NCBI GenBank assembly: GCA_029204225.1
Contig: CM055105.1
Coordinates: forward strand, 51,115,680-51,179,679
Direction: 5' to 3'
DNA from: Diphasiastrum complanatum
Lineage: Eukaryota; Streptophyta; Lycopodiopsida; Lycopodiales; Lycopodiaceae
DNA length: 64,000 nucleotides
Below, piece after piece: positions 33,354 to 45,017 of the stretch (position 1 is its first letter; each line of letters starts with the position of its first letter). The translations under genes and the position numbers were made by a program. Below the pieces are notes generated by a model. The model was not told the DNA's origin. It did no database searches and worked only from the letters and a program-made list of their open reading frames with translations.

Positions 33354-35893
33354 ACATTTATTTATCATGACTGTTTAACACAGTTAAATATGACTATATG
33401 CTTTATGGTCTGCAGTAAAACTCATATTTTTAGAGTCTGTAATAATTTACAGATTTATAGTCTGTAGTAAGTAGTACAGTCAATAAAGGAAAATGTTAGA
33501 TTTTGTTTCAATAACAAAATATTCTATATGTTTAACATATTATTACAGATTTATAGTCTGCAGTAAATAGTACAGTCAATAAAGAAAAATGTTAGATTTT
33601 GTTTCAATAACAAAATATTCTATATGCTTAACATAGAATTGAGAACCTTGAGCGGTTCACCATGGTTCTCAGAACCGTACAGTGAACCGTACGGTTCTCA
33701 GACATTTTAAGGGTGAACCGTGGTGAACCCTACAATCGTTAATTAATTAATTATTTATTTTTAAAAGTTCCCACACCCCAAAACAACCTAAAAAAATGCC
33801 AAAAAAAGACCCAAAAAAGCCAAAAAAACTAGAATTAAATAGGGAGTTTATTTATTTCTTTGGGGAGGACCATAGCATTTAATTAATTAATTAATCAGTG
33901 GCATTTTTTATCTTTTAGCTCAAGGCCTTGCCCAGCCTAGTCAAACTCTATATCACACTCTTGTTTTGCTTGTGGATAAAAAAGACAGTACAAATCGTCT
34001 TTGTATTGATTATGGTGCTCTTAGTCGTCTTACTATTTGAAATAAATATCCTATTCCCGACATAGATGACCTATTTGACCACCTGGATACAGCTTCTATC
34101 TTTCTAAAGTTGATCTTTGTAGAGGTTATCATTAGATTTGTATTCACCTAGGTGACATGTAGAAGATTGATTTTTGTACATTTTTGGTTATAAGAATTTT
34201 GTGTTTTAGCTTTTGACATTTTTATTGGGCATGCTACTTTCCAAAACGTCATGAGTAAAATCTTTTGATTTCTCATTGATGTTTGCATGCTACTTTATTT
34301 TGATAAATTCTAGTTTTTAGTCACAACTGTTAGTCTCATATTCTTCATTTATCCTTGGTTTTTGAAGTCTTATGATCACACTTGCTTTATGCCAAACAAT
34401 CCAAGTGTTCTTTTTGTTTCTAAGAACAAATGTCTGTTAGATCTAGGAATTGCTTATCAATTTTTTGGTTTTGGCTTTTGCTCGATTTATATGTGTGAAA
34501 CGTTCCAAATTTGCTGCCACCACGTCCATGAGGTTCAAATGTTTCTCAATCTTGCTACACATTTACATAAGTCTATTCTTGACATGTGTTGTTATAAAAG
34601 GAATCTATTTTTCATTGAACAATTATTTATCAAGAGTCATTCAATAACGTCCTGTGTTAGCTCTACCAAATTTTGATCATAAGTAATTTGTTGAGATTGA
34701 CGCCAGTGTTGTTGGTGTTGGTGCTATTCTTTGTCACCCTGTTGGGGTATCATTTATGTTTTTATGAAACATGCTATTGTATGCATGAAACAAAATTGCT
34801 TGCTTTGTCAATGCTTTGAAAAAATGGCACCATTGCTTTAGACATGTCTCTTTTGACCTTCATCTTAATCAACGGTCTCTTCAATAATTGCATTCTCAGA
34901 AGACACTTAGGGATTGATAGTCTGCTAGATGTAATCAAACATTTCATTATGATCTTCATTATCGTTGTGGAAAAAATAATGCCGATGCATATGCTCTATC
35001 CCATTTCTTGGCCTGTGTACTTGCACTTACAATTATTCATCCCACTTCATTGATGCCCTTGCTAATGCTTATCCTACATGTCTTGACTTTCAATTTATTT
35101 ATGCCACAACCAAGCCTCCTTCGAGCATTACTCATTTGATTTATACTCGTCCAATATTTCATGGGGTCATTTTGTACACGTTTCAAAACATGTTTTTGTT
35201 AATCTAGATTCATTCATGTTGTTGCATATTTACTTGCATTTAACAATTTTGATATCCTGACATTCTACTTTCTCTTTCGATATCATGTTTGTGACTAAGA
35301 GTAGTTTCTAACAAAACATCTTTCACCAATATTTAGATCCTTTGCAATGCACATCATAGTGAGGAAGTATGACATAAATTGTCATGCAAGATTAATAAGT
35401 CAAATTTTTTTGCGAATGAAATTTGAGAATGGACAAAAAATCCACAGTACAAATTTGATGTTAGTGAGCATAAATTTTCTACTAAGTATTGGAACTACTT
35501 TTTTTTAACATTGTTATTGATTATTCTCTACGAGATGGTGAATATATTTCTCAAACAAGCTCGACCTATGCATGTCATGCAATATTCATATAGTTCTCAA
35601 GCAAGCAAGACCTATCCATGTCATACTATATTTGCAATTGAACTTGGTACTGGGGTAGTCTACTCGATTCCATGCCTTATTACATTATCATCAAGTTAAC
35701 ACATTCTAATAAATAAAAATATAACCTTTTTATAACATACAAATACATAAGCACAAATGATGTGTCCCTTGCTTTTTGAATTGAAAGACAAAGAATCAAG
35801 AGGCTACCTCAAGTACCAAGTTTGAAAATTCTATAGCTAAGTACATGAGCAAGTAAGCTTGTTTGTTAGAGAAACATTCTGGCAACTCGTGTG
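33250..35893 (+). repeat. tandem triplication, unit 3 (2644 bp)
   Basis: It has the same junction as unit 2 at its left side. At its right end the satellite monomer continues normally (ACTCGTGTG-AATTGAATGTAATTTTGGC), showing that the duplicated block ended inside a satellite monomer and that unit 3 keeps the original right flank. Confidence 0.94.
33917..35056 (+). pseudogene. Ty3/gypsy RT and RNase H relic in unit 3
   Basis: It matches the unit 2 copy as far as can be read by eye, including the stops and both short deletions. The relic was dead before the triplication. Confidence 0.8.
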
Positions 35894-36799
35894 AATTGAA
35901 TGTAATTTTGGCTACTTTGTCCTACATTGTAGTATGACATTTCTGGTTGGGTAGCAAGTTTAAGACATTATTTTGTGCATTCATCGCATACAAGGAAGTG
36001 GTAGTGACTACAACATAATACTTCTATATATCTATGTACAGAATGTAGTAAGGCATAACACAATTAGGGTATATGATGTGGATAGAAAATCTAAAAGATG
36101 CGATTGGTTTTTATATTTTGAGATTATACGTTTCTTTTAGATATCATATTTGTGAGCAAGAACAATTTCTAACCAAAAAATCTTTTAACAATTTTGAAAT
36201 TCTTTGCAATGCACATCATTTAGTGACACATTGTAACCTAAATTGTTATGGAAGATTTATAAGTAAAATTTTCTTTGTGATAGATGTTCGAGGATGGAAA
36301 AAGATCTACAATAAAATTATCATGATAGTGAGTAAACATCCTCTACTAACTATTGGATCTACTTATTTTTTAGTAAATCTCTATTGATTATTATCTTTTG
36401 AATACTAGATATATTTCTCAAACAAGTTAGACCTATCCATGTCATGCTATATTCTACAATTGAACTTGGTGCTGGGATAGTCTACTCGATTCCATGACTT
36501 ACATTATCAGCAAGCTAACATTAACATTCTAATAGGTAAATACAAAACATCATCATTTGGAAATGATATTAATAAATTCCAATTTGATCATATTTCCTAA
36601 TGTTTGTTATAACATTCACCTAAAGACGAAAGATGTTTTGGTTGCTTCGTGAATTGCAAGACAAAGAATCAAGAGGCTACCTCAAGTACCAAGTTTGATA
36701 ATTGTATTGCAAAGTGCATGAGCAAGTGAAGCTTGTTTGCTACAGAAACATTCTAGTGCATCCACTAAATTCAATCTAATTCTTGGCTGACACTCATGT
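35894..36799 (+). repeat. 0.85 kb satellite, continuing monomer up to element E1
   Basis: The AATCAAGAGGC anchors near 35790 and 36667 are about 877 bp apart. The array stops at 36799, where E1 is inserted, and resumes in a different phase at 41773. Confidence 0.88.
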
Positions 36800-37630
36800 G
36801 TGGAAAAAGTACAGAAAGGACCAAGAGTGGATCCTAATCTGATCCTCAAGAGAAATTGGTTGTCAGATTACTTGATCTATCAATCTACTTCAGATTAAGA
36901 TCAATCTAGATCAATTCTAGACACAAAATCCTAACAAGAACAATCATTAATTGAAGGTAAGTGTACTTTCTGGTTTCACACGTGTAAAACACTGTCTGAG
37001 TACGGACTCCAACCTGAAAATCAAGTACACATTGATAGAACCTCAAAACAATCAAAACAAATGTAGACAAATGGAGAGAATCACTCAAAATTGCTTTCAA
37101 AACCAAGATTGGTGTCTCACAATGATTATGGCCAAATGTGGTTCTATATATACAATAAGTGAGAGCTAGTGGTACTAATCATCCCTCTGATCCCACATGT
37201 GTGAAGGTGCTTTGTCATATGATGATTCATCATGCAAAACTGACACTTGGACAAAACCTTCTATTTTGAGCACTTTTGGTCCATTTTACTTCTATATGGA
37301 GATCTACTTGGAAATCTTCTAGAAGTCAAAATTTTCCTACTTCAGCTTATTCCACACGTGTGAGCCGTCCTGTACACATGTGATATGACACCTAACCAAA
37401 GGATGTGGCTCATGCAATCAATAGATTGATGCCATGTGTCATATGTCTAGAAAACTAGTTTTTGGCCTTTTTGGCCACTAGAACTAGAATTAAATCATAT
37501 GTACAACCTATATGATTATGGTACATGAAAACTACACTATTTTCACACGTGGGAATTGGCTCCACACATGTGTGTTTATCTATATACAAGTTTTTTGGCC
37601 TCTACCAAGCTTATTTTTGCATTTTTCACA
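36800..37630 (-). repeat. E1 3' LTR (831 bp)
   Basis: In plus view it runs TGTGGAAAAAGTACAG to TTTTTCACA. It contains several CACACGTGTG or CACATGTG palindromes (near 36980, 37353, 37560) and CTATATATAC near 37143 (a TATA box on the minus strand). The first 460 bp align with 41313-41772. Confidence 0.92.
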
Positions 37631-37770
37631 CTCCTCCTCAAAAATCTAGCTTGGTAAATCTAGCTTGATGGAAAAGATGATGATCTTGAACTTGACTGCA
37701 TGGGCTTAATTGGTCTTTGCTGGTTCAAAAGATGTGAATATCAGCCAATGAGCTTGATGATGATCTGAAA

Positions 37771-39717
37771 TCACCATATCCATGATAGTGCTTCTTTGAT
37801 GTTGATATCTTTGATGAGCTTGAGAGCTTTGCACCATCTGAGCACCTCCAAAATTGATCCCTTCCAAATTTCACGTAGATGCTTGACCTTGAGGCTTGCT
37901 CCTTCTTCATGTGCATGCACCTCCATGAGAAAATAAAGTCTTCTTCTTAATTTATTAGGATCACAAAGATCTAACATCATGCTACCACGATCTAGCTCAT
38001 CCAAATTGGCAAGACTATGCATGCTATAATAACAAAGTGTTTGCATTACATCTTCATGCTTGTTTACCATGCTAAGCTCAGATCCAATGAGGCTAAATAC
38101 TTTATTATGGAGATAAGTGTCTTTAGAAGATGATTCACTTACTCTCATAAAGAGTTTACAATTTGCCTCAATACAAATTTTCAAACTATGAGTGAACAAA
38201 TCACTTTTGCTCTTACATGACTCAAGAGCATACATTTGATGAAATAGCCATTTGCTTTCTAATTGATTTAAAATCAATTTCAACCTTTTAAGAACATCAT
38301 CTACGTTCTCAAGGGAGACTTCATACTCAACTACTATGGCTTTACTCCAATTTTGAGATGCAACGATCTCACTAAAGCAAATTGATTTATCAAATGACAT
38401 AAGAGAAGTAAGTATGAGATGTATACCACATGAGATATGCTCCTCTTTCCCTTGAAATGTGAGCCACATGGATTCAACCATATTTCTTGAGCTTATTTTT
38501 GGAATCACAATTTGAGAAGGTCTCTCCTCCTCAATCCTTGGCACACTTGAACCTTGAGAAGGATTCTCCTCCTCAATCCTTGGCACTTTTGAACCTTGAG
38601 ATGACTCCTTAAGATCCTCTTCATGGTGCTCCTTTTTTATGGAAATCCTAAACTTCCATGTCTCATAATGATCACAACAAGTATGATTATTCAATATGCA
38701 CTTCCTATGATTATCAAGATTACTTATGCTAGAACCATAAGTCCAAAAATCACCACAACTTGGCATGATTTTTTCAATATTGAAATCAAAAGGTATTTCC
38801 ATCTCAATAAGGCTAACTACTTGCTTATGGATATAAGTGTCCACTTTGGATGCTTCACTTATTCTCATAAGAAGTTTACAACTTGCCTTTAAGATTGAAA
38901 ACTTACAATTTTCATCTTTATGAATGAACACATCATTCATGATCTTATTGAAACTAAAAGAATTTACATTATGAAGACATTTCCATTTCCTTGACTTCAT
39001 AACTAATGTAAGCTTACAAGGAAAACATGCTTTGCTATACTTTAAGGCATCACACTCAACTAGTATTGCCTTAAGCCACCTTTGAGATACAAAAATCCCT
39101 TCAGAGCAAAATAGATCTTCATAAGTTGACATGAGAGCATAAATGAAACTATTTTCATTTTGTGACTGATGCTCCTTATTCTTGATTGATTTCTCTTGGA
39201 TCATAACAGTAAGTTTGAACTTATCTAAAGTTCCAAGCAAAATACTTTCCAAGGACATAAAGTAAATCCAAGTTACTTTCATGAAAGTGACATCTATCTT
39301 TGCATCTTGAACTAAACAATGCACTTCCAAATGAAAAATTTCAAAAGATTTGACATGTGTTGTGATGGACTCTTGAAGACAAATCTTGCAAGTCCTTATG
39401 AGACTCCAAGCCTCATTCACCTTTCCACAAAGGAAATACCTTTCCTTGGACTTGTCCTTCTTGTATTTGCATTTCGAACTTGAAGCTCCATCCTTCACCT
39501 CGGCCCCCTTGCCTTGGTTCTCCCTGGATGGATTGGTCTTCGTTTTGTAGCATCTTGAGAAAATATATCCTCCCTTGCCACAAAGGTTGCACTTAGGATC
39601 CTTTCTTTCCTTCAATAGGTTGCCACCTATTGATGTCATGTGAATAAAAACCTGTGATACGATTCCACAAATGTAAATTGTGACTTTCAAGAGACTAGAT
39701 TTGAAAATCTTCAACAA
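37771..39717 (-). CDS. E1 unfamiliar protein with degenerate zinc knuckle and two MRISE modules (648 aa)
   Basis: Long open frame filling the 3' half of E1. Residues 43-56 read CNLCGKGGYIFSRC, a gag-type zinc knuckle whose histidine is tyrosine (Y51). A lysine-rich stretch follows, with a second knuckle-like start RYFLCGK. The rest matches nothing I know. It contains a module twice, about 240 residues apart: LLMRISEASKVDTYIHKQ (M284) and LFMRVSESSSKDTYLHNK (M524), each preceded by a K-W-x-hydrophobic helix region about 45 residues earlier and followed by V-x2-LI. Between them lies an acidic linker with a short internal duplication (VPRIEEENPSQ / VPRIEEERPSQ). No membrane segment is seen. The start is the first Met; a true start could be elsewhere. 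Absence of stops over 1.9 kb argues for past selection. Function unknown. Confidence 0.65.
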   Translation of the reverse strand: MLKIFKSSLLKVTIYICGIVSQVFIHMTSIGGNLLKERKDPKCNLCGKGGYIFSRCYKTKTNPSRENQGKGAEVKDGASSSKCKYKKDKSKERYFLCGKVNEAWSLIRTCKICLQESITTHVKSFEIFHLEVHCLVQDAKIDVTFMKVTWIYFMSLESILLGTLDKFKLTVMIQEKSIKNKEHQSQNENSFIYALMSTYEDLFCSEGIFVSQRWLKAILVECDALKYSKACFPCKLTLVMKSRKWKCLHNVNSFSFNKIMNDVFIHKDENCKFSILKASCKLLMRISEASKVDTYIHKQVVSLIEMEIPFDFNIEKIMPSCGDFWTYGSSISNLDNHRKCILNNHTCCDHYETWKFRISIKKEHHEEDLKESSQGSKVPRIEEENPSQGSSVPRIEEERPSQIVIPKISSRNMVESMWLTFQGKEEHISCGIHLILTSLMSFDKSICFSEIVASQNWSKAIVVEYEVSLENVDDVLKRLKLILNQLESKWLFHQMYALESCKSKSDLFTHSLKICIEANCKLFMRVSESSSKDTYLHNKVFSLIGSELSMVNKHEDVMQTLCYYSMHSLANLDELDRGSMMLDLCDPNKLRRRLYFLMEVHAHEEGASLKVKHLREIWKGSILEVLRWCKALKLIKDINIKEALSWIW

Positions 39718-41299
39718 TCTAGAAGGATCTACAAAAGATCTAGCTCACAAACCTATGAATCAATCTTCACAGTAATGACTAGTCACTTGGAAACTTTGCT
39801 TTGATCACTAAGACAAAAGCACAAAATTTTTGAATCAAATCACTAAAGAAATTAGATCCAATCTCCTATTGGACTCATCAAATACCAATGACTCTTCCTT
39901 TTGAAAGTTGAAATGGATATGAAGAAGATTTGACACCTAGATTTTCCTTTTCACTTGACTAGTTCTCTCAACACTTGAGATTCTTGAACAAAAGATGGGT
40001 TTTGTTTCAAATACATGAAAATCAAACTTAATCACTTCTTTTGGACTCACTCTTGATCCAAATAATCTCACTCTTGAGATCTAGAATGAATTTGATTTGA
40101 TTTGAAAACAAACTATACAACCAATTTTTCACATAGCTTAAAAATTAGACAACTAGAGATTCACAAAGATCTCAACCATGAATGAATACTCAAATATGGA
40201 CTCCTCCTCATTCTAGACATCCAATGGGATCAAAAATTGACCCTCACACTCTCACAAAGAAAGCTGAATAGAACTAATTTGAGTTTCATACATACTATGT
40301 CAATTTTAGCTCAACAAATTGAATTCAATCACTCCTATTGGATTCCACCAATTACTCTACCTTTTAAGACTTGGAATGAAATTCAAAATCAAAAGTTGTG
40401 ATTTTTCTCACTAAGATATTGTGCTTCAAAGAGCTAATGCCACTTAGAAAGATTTGATCACATAGGAGAAGACAAATTCTTCACCAATGACAACACATAA
40501 TGAGCTTCTAGATCTTGCCCTCTACAAAGGAAGGAACTCTTAGAAAATTGGATCTCTCTCTACACATTTGTCATAGACACCTTAATGACTCTTTTAAAAC
40601 CTTAAAATTACTCAAATAAATTGAGTAGTATTGATCAATATGATTTGGATCTCAATCTCTTTTCTAGAACTCTCAATTGAAGCCAGTCTATGTCAAATTC
40701 TACAAAAGATTTGCATATGCTCTATATGCACTAGAAACTCTCAAAGGTTTCACTTGGAGGACAGATCCAAAGATGTTTTCTAGCAAAATGATGCTTCTAA
40801 ACTTGAACCTATCACTCTTGAACAAATCTAGAGTGATGGTACAATGGATTTCAACCTCTCACCTTGCATATCACTCCTTAATCTATGATTTTTAGCAAAA
40901 TCTCTCTTAACTTCAACATACACTCCAAAAATCAGAGAAGATCAATTAATGCACCTATTTCCAGATTCAATTTAGTTTTTTGTCTGATCTAATCCAAGAA
41001 CTAATCAAAGTATTAGATTCACTATAAAAAATGCTTGATTTTGCACCAAAAATCACTTAAATTGGGTATGTGAGTCAAATTGTACAAATTTTTGAATTTT
41101 CTCAGCCAAAATCGGAGCTGTATGGTCTCACACGTGTGAAAAAGGTTCCTACAGCCCACAACAAGATTTGGACCAAAAATTTTGAGGATATCTATCAAAT
41201 CCAACTCGCTACACAAAATTTGACTAGATTCCAAAAAACTGGTAATTTTGGCTTTGATTTGGATTAACCCTATCAATTTCAACAAAACCTCTTGTACTA
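39718..41299 (-). other. E1 long leader without a gene
   Basis: 1.6 kb between the primer site and the 648-codon frame. It is A/T-rich with many ATCTAGA, TTGATC and CTCAATT words and has no frame above 90 codons on the minus strand. The position is where gag should be, so gag apart from the zinc knuckle has been lost or replaced. Confidence 0.6.
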
Positions 41300-41312
41300 G
41301 GCTCTAATACCA
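41300..41312 (-). promoter_or_regulatory. E1 primer-binding site
   Basis: On the minus strand this reads TGGTATTAGAGCC, one change from the Met-tRNA complement TGGTATCAGAGCC. It directly abuts the 5' LTR end at 41313. Confidence 0.9.
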
Positions 41313-41772
41313 TGTGGAAAAAAAACAAAAAGGACCAAGAGTGGATCCTAATCTGATCCTCAAGAGGGATTGGCTGTCATATTACTTGATCTATCAATCT
41401 ACTTCAGATTAAGATCAATCTAGATCAATTCTAGACACAAAATCCTAACAAGAACAATCATTAATTGAAGGTAAGTGTAATTTCTGGTTTCACACGTGTG
41501 AAACACTGTCTGAGTACGGACTCCAACCTGAAAATCAAGTACACATTGATAGAACCTCAAAACAATCAAAACAAATGTGGACAAATGGAGAGAATCACTC
41601 AAAATTGCTTCCAAATCCAAGATTGGTGTCTCACAATGAGTATGGCCAAATGTGGCTCTATATATACAATAAGTGGGAGCTCGTGGTACTGATAGTCCCT
41701 CTGATCCCACATGTGTGAAGGTGCTTTGTCATATGATGATTCATCATGCAAAACTGACACTTGGACAAAACC
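41313..41772 (-). repeat. E1 5' LTR, truncated (460 of about 831 bp)
   Basis: It is homologous to 36800-37260. Homology ends at GGACAAAACC, after which satellite follows. The lost part includes the LTR start, so E1 lacks part of its promoter LTR. Confidence 0.9.
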
Positions 41773-42958
41773 ACAACACAAATTTACTATTAGTGAGCTT
41801 AAATTTCCTACTAACTAATGGATCAACTTTTTGTTTTTATTAAACATTGTTGTTCATTATTGTCTTTGAGATGCTAGATATATTTTTCAAAGAAGGTCGA
41901 CCTACCCATGTCATGCTATATTTTGCAATTCAACTTGGTGCTGGGGTAGTCCACTCGATTCCATGTCTTACGTTATCATCAAGTTAACACATTTAAATTA
42001 AAAAATAAAAAATCGTAACATTTTTCAAAGGATTGAATGAACTCCATTTTGAATCTATTTTTTCAATCTTTCTTATAAATGTATCTAAACAAGAATGATG
42101 CTCTTGTTGCTTTGTGAATTGCAAGACAAAGAATCAAGAGGCCACCTCAAGTACCAAGTTTGAAAAATGTATAGCTAAGTACATGAGCAAGTGAGGCTTC
42201 TTTGTTAAAACAAACATTCTAGCAAGTCGAGTGAATTTAATCTACATCTTGGCTTAAATTCTCCTACATTGTAAGTATGACATTTCTGGCTTGGGTAGCC
42301 AATTTAACATAGTAATTTTTGTGTTCATCACATACAGGAAAGTTGTAGTAACTACAATTATGCTATTTATATTCCTTTTTAGAGCATGTAGTAAGGCATA
42401 ACATAATTAGGGTATATTATGTTGAAAAACAATCTAAAACATGGAACATGCTTTTATATTCTAATGTTCTAATTTTTCATTTGATATCATTTCTGTGAGC
42501 AACAACACTTTCTAACAAAAAATCTATTAACAATATCTAAATCCTTTGCAATGCACGTCATTTAGAGAGGCATTGTAATCGAAATTGTCATGCAAGATTT
42601 ATATGTAAAATTGTCTTTGTAAACTATGTATGAGGATGAAAAACAATACATAATACAATTTTAAATGCTAGTGAGTAAAAATTCTCTATTAACTACTGGA
42701 TCTACTTACTTTTGAAAAAAATGTTATTTATTATTCTCTTTTGAATACTAGATATAGTTCTCAAACAAGCAAGACCTATCCATGTCATACTGTATTTGCG
42801 ATTGAACTTGGTACTGGGGTAGTCTACTCGATTCCATGCCTTATTACATTATCATCAAGTTTACACATTGTAATAAATAAAAAAAGAACCTTTTTTATAA
42901 CATACATATACATAAGCACAAATGATGTGTCCGTTGCTTCGTGAATTGAATGACAAAG
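41773..42958 (+). repeat. 0.85 kb satellite between E1 and E2
   Basis: About 1.4 monomers, with CTCGATTCCATG anchors near 41956 and 42829. It ends with GAATGACAAAG, and the interrupted monomer resumes with CAAAGAATCAAGAGG after E2, giving a 5-bp target duplication CAAAG (42954-42958 and 46102-46106). Confidence 0.88.
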
Positions 42959-43646
42959 TGTGAAAGTACAGTACTTTGGGGACCAAAAATGGATCTTAAA
43001 AGATCCACAAGTGTTATTATGTGCCTGCTTACCAATCTATCAAAAAACTAGTTACCAAAAACTTGATCTAGATTGGCAGGTTCACAAACAACAAGCATTG
43101 ATAATGAAAATACAGATCATTGACACAAATCCGAGTTGGCACATGTGTACCACAGGCTGTAGTACGGCCTACAAGCTAAGTTTGAAGTGTTCAAAGTGTT
43201 GGCTTCATATGGATCATAAAAAACCAATGTACATGAGAGTAGAAACTCAAGTCACCAATGTCTCACAAAATTATTCTATCTTCTCACTATGGAGAGAGGG
43301 AATATATAGAAAATTCGACTTCCTACTTGAAGTTAGGTGGATTTCCAGCATGTAATAAGGAAGTTAACTCACTCTCCTTGCCCTAAAATGAAACCCTAGT
43401 CTAGATCCTATAGTTATGCTTGGTAGATAGCTAGTTGGTCAATTTTTCACCTTAAACTTAGGTGTAGGTCCTATAAAATAGGGATGACCACCAAATAGAC
43501 ATGACCAGCTCTCTTGACTTGACCTAACCTACATTAGGAGTGGGTTGCCACGTGGCATCTTGGTCTTCCATGTGTGGAACCCAATTATACACAATATTTA
43601 TAAAGTTCTACATGGCTAGATTTGCCAAAATAGGCTACTTTTCACA
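42959..43646 (-). repeat. E2 3' LTR (688 bp)
   Basis: In plus view it runs TGTGAAAGTACAGTACTTTGG to TACTTTTCACA, followed by CTCCTCCTC, the complement of the polypurine tract. It is the same family as the solo LTRs at 44318-45017 and 53257-53955, which lie on the other strand. It carries TGTAGTACGGCC near 43150 and ACATGTGTACC near 43141. Confidence 0.9.
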
Positions 43647-43948
43647 CTCCTCCTCAAATCTAGCCTTGGAAACAATAAATGTATCCATACAATTCTAAGA
43701 CCTGATCTTAACATCAAAAATGAATCATATTCAGGTTTAGAAGATGAATAATGAGCCTCTAAAGATGATGACATGATCTATCACCATATACAAGATAGAG
43801 CTTCTTTTATCTTGATCTCCTCCAACATGAATTGAAGAGTCTTGATTCTTCCTTGCACCTTTGCACTTGATTTCTTCTATGTTGAGTGAAGATGCATGAA
43901 CTTGAAACTTGCTCCTCCTTGATCTTGATGCTTCTCTTTGAAGCAAAT

Positions 43949-44317
43949 CTAATGTCTCGGTGTCTTTTGAAAATCACATTGATCAAGATCACAAAGCATG
44001 TACTTGCTACTATTACCAAGATTTATCATGCTAACATGACTAGTCCACAAACCATCAAAAGTAAGCATGATTTTCCTAATCTTGTAATTACAAGTGATCT
44101 TGAATTTAATGAGGCTACATACTTGCTTATGGATATCCTCAAGATCTCCATCACTTTGTTGCTCCTCCTCCTCAATCCTTGCAAGATCATTGACACCAAG
44201 GTTGTTGATCTCACTTTCATTCACACAAGGTACTAGATGGATCCAAGCATCTCTTGTATAAACATCTAAGAATGTCTCATGCATCTTATCATCACTACTT
44301 GGTACATGACAAAAAGA
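43949..44317 (-). pseudogene. E2 C-terminal unfamiliar region with partial MRISE module
   Basis: The frame on the minus strand reads through an acidic ARIEEEEQQSDGDLED segment into IHKQVCSLIKFKI and LGNSSKYMLCDLDQCD. These correspond to the second half of the module in E1 (YIHKQVVSLIEMEI and LDNHRKCILNNHTCCDH). The first half of the module is missing. The solo LTR interrupts upstream. Across the insertion point the frame of the upstream protease region is kept once one copy of the AAAGA duplication is ignored. The open frame apparent up to 44425 beyond 44317 is LTR sequence. Confidence 0.65.
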
Positions 44318-45017
44318 TGTGGAGAATTGCCAAAAATTGGCAAATCTAGCTTGATCAAAAACCATATAGAATAGTGTAAATTGGGTACACAAGTGGGTCC
44401 CACACATGTGAGGCCATGATGACACATGGGAAATCCATTTAATGTAGGTTAGGTCAAGTCAAGAGATTTGGTCATGTCTATTTGGTGGTCATCCCTACTT
44501 TATAGGACCTACACCTAAGTTTAAGGTGAAAATTTGACCAACTACCTACCTACCAAGCATAACTCTAGGAAATAGACTAGGGTTTCATTTTAGGTCAAGG
44601 AGAGTGAGTTAAATTCCTTATTACATGCTGGAAATCCACCTAACTTCAAGAAGGAAGTAGAATTTGCTATGTATTCCCTCTCTCCATAGTGAGAAGACAA
44701 AAAAATTTTGGAGCTCATTGGCAATCTCAAGCCAGTTCACTATGTACATTGAGTTTTTGTGATCCAAATGAAACCAAATCAATTTCTACTTGTTTCTCAG
44801 GTTGAAGGCCATACTACAGCCTATAGTATACACGTGTGGGCTAGGATTTCAATTTTTATCAATGCTTTTGATTGTTAATGCTTGTTGTTTGTCAAATTGC
44901 CAATCTAGATCAACTTTTTTGTGTCTAGTTTTTTGATAGATTGTTAAGCAAGCATCCAATCACTCTTGTGGATCTTTTGTAGATCCATTTATGGTCCTAA
45001 AGTACAGTACTTTCACA
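44318..45017 (+). repeat. solo LTR inside E2 (700 bp)
   Basis: It runs TGTGGAGAATTGCC to GTACTTTCACA, flanked on both sides by AAAGA (44313-44317 and 45018-45022). The family is the same as the E2 LTR itself but on the opposite strand. The inside of the inserted element was lost, presumably by recombination between its LTRs. Confidence 0.92.

Larger units (their letters stand above)
36800..41772 (-). mobile_element. non-autonomous LTR retrotransposon E1, 5' LTR truncated
   Basis: Minus-strand element with a 3' LTR at 36800-37630, a purine tract (CTCCTCCTC on the plus strand) at 37631-37639, one 648-codon frame, a 1.6 kb leader, a Met-tRNA primer site at 41300-41312 and the first 460 bp (plus-strand view) of the 5' LTR. 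The element has no RT, RNase H or integrase. The left flank is satellite. The right flank is satellite in another phase, so the outer 370 bp of the 5' LTR were lost with neighbouring satellite. Confidence 0.9.

Noticed and set aside
29061-35699. Recurring 60-105 codon frames in the triplicated block (for example at 29061, 31718, 34362)
   Set aside because: They are off-frame readings of the decayed gypsy RT/RNase H relic or of satellite. Their repetition only reflects the triplication.
44318-44425. Upstream extension of the E2 minus-strand frame to 44425
   Set aside because: This stretch lies inside the inserted solo LTR, so the apparent start codon is not part of the E2 protein.
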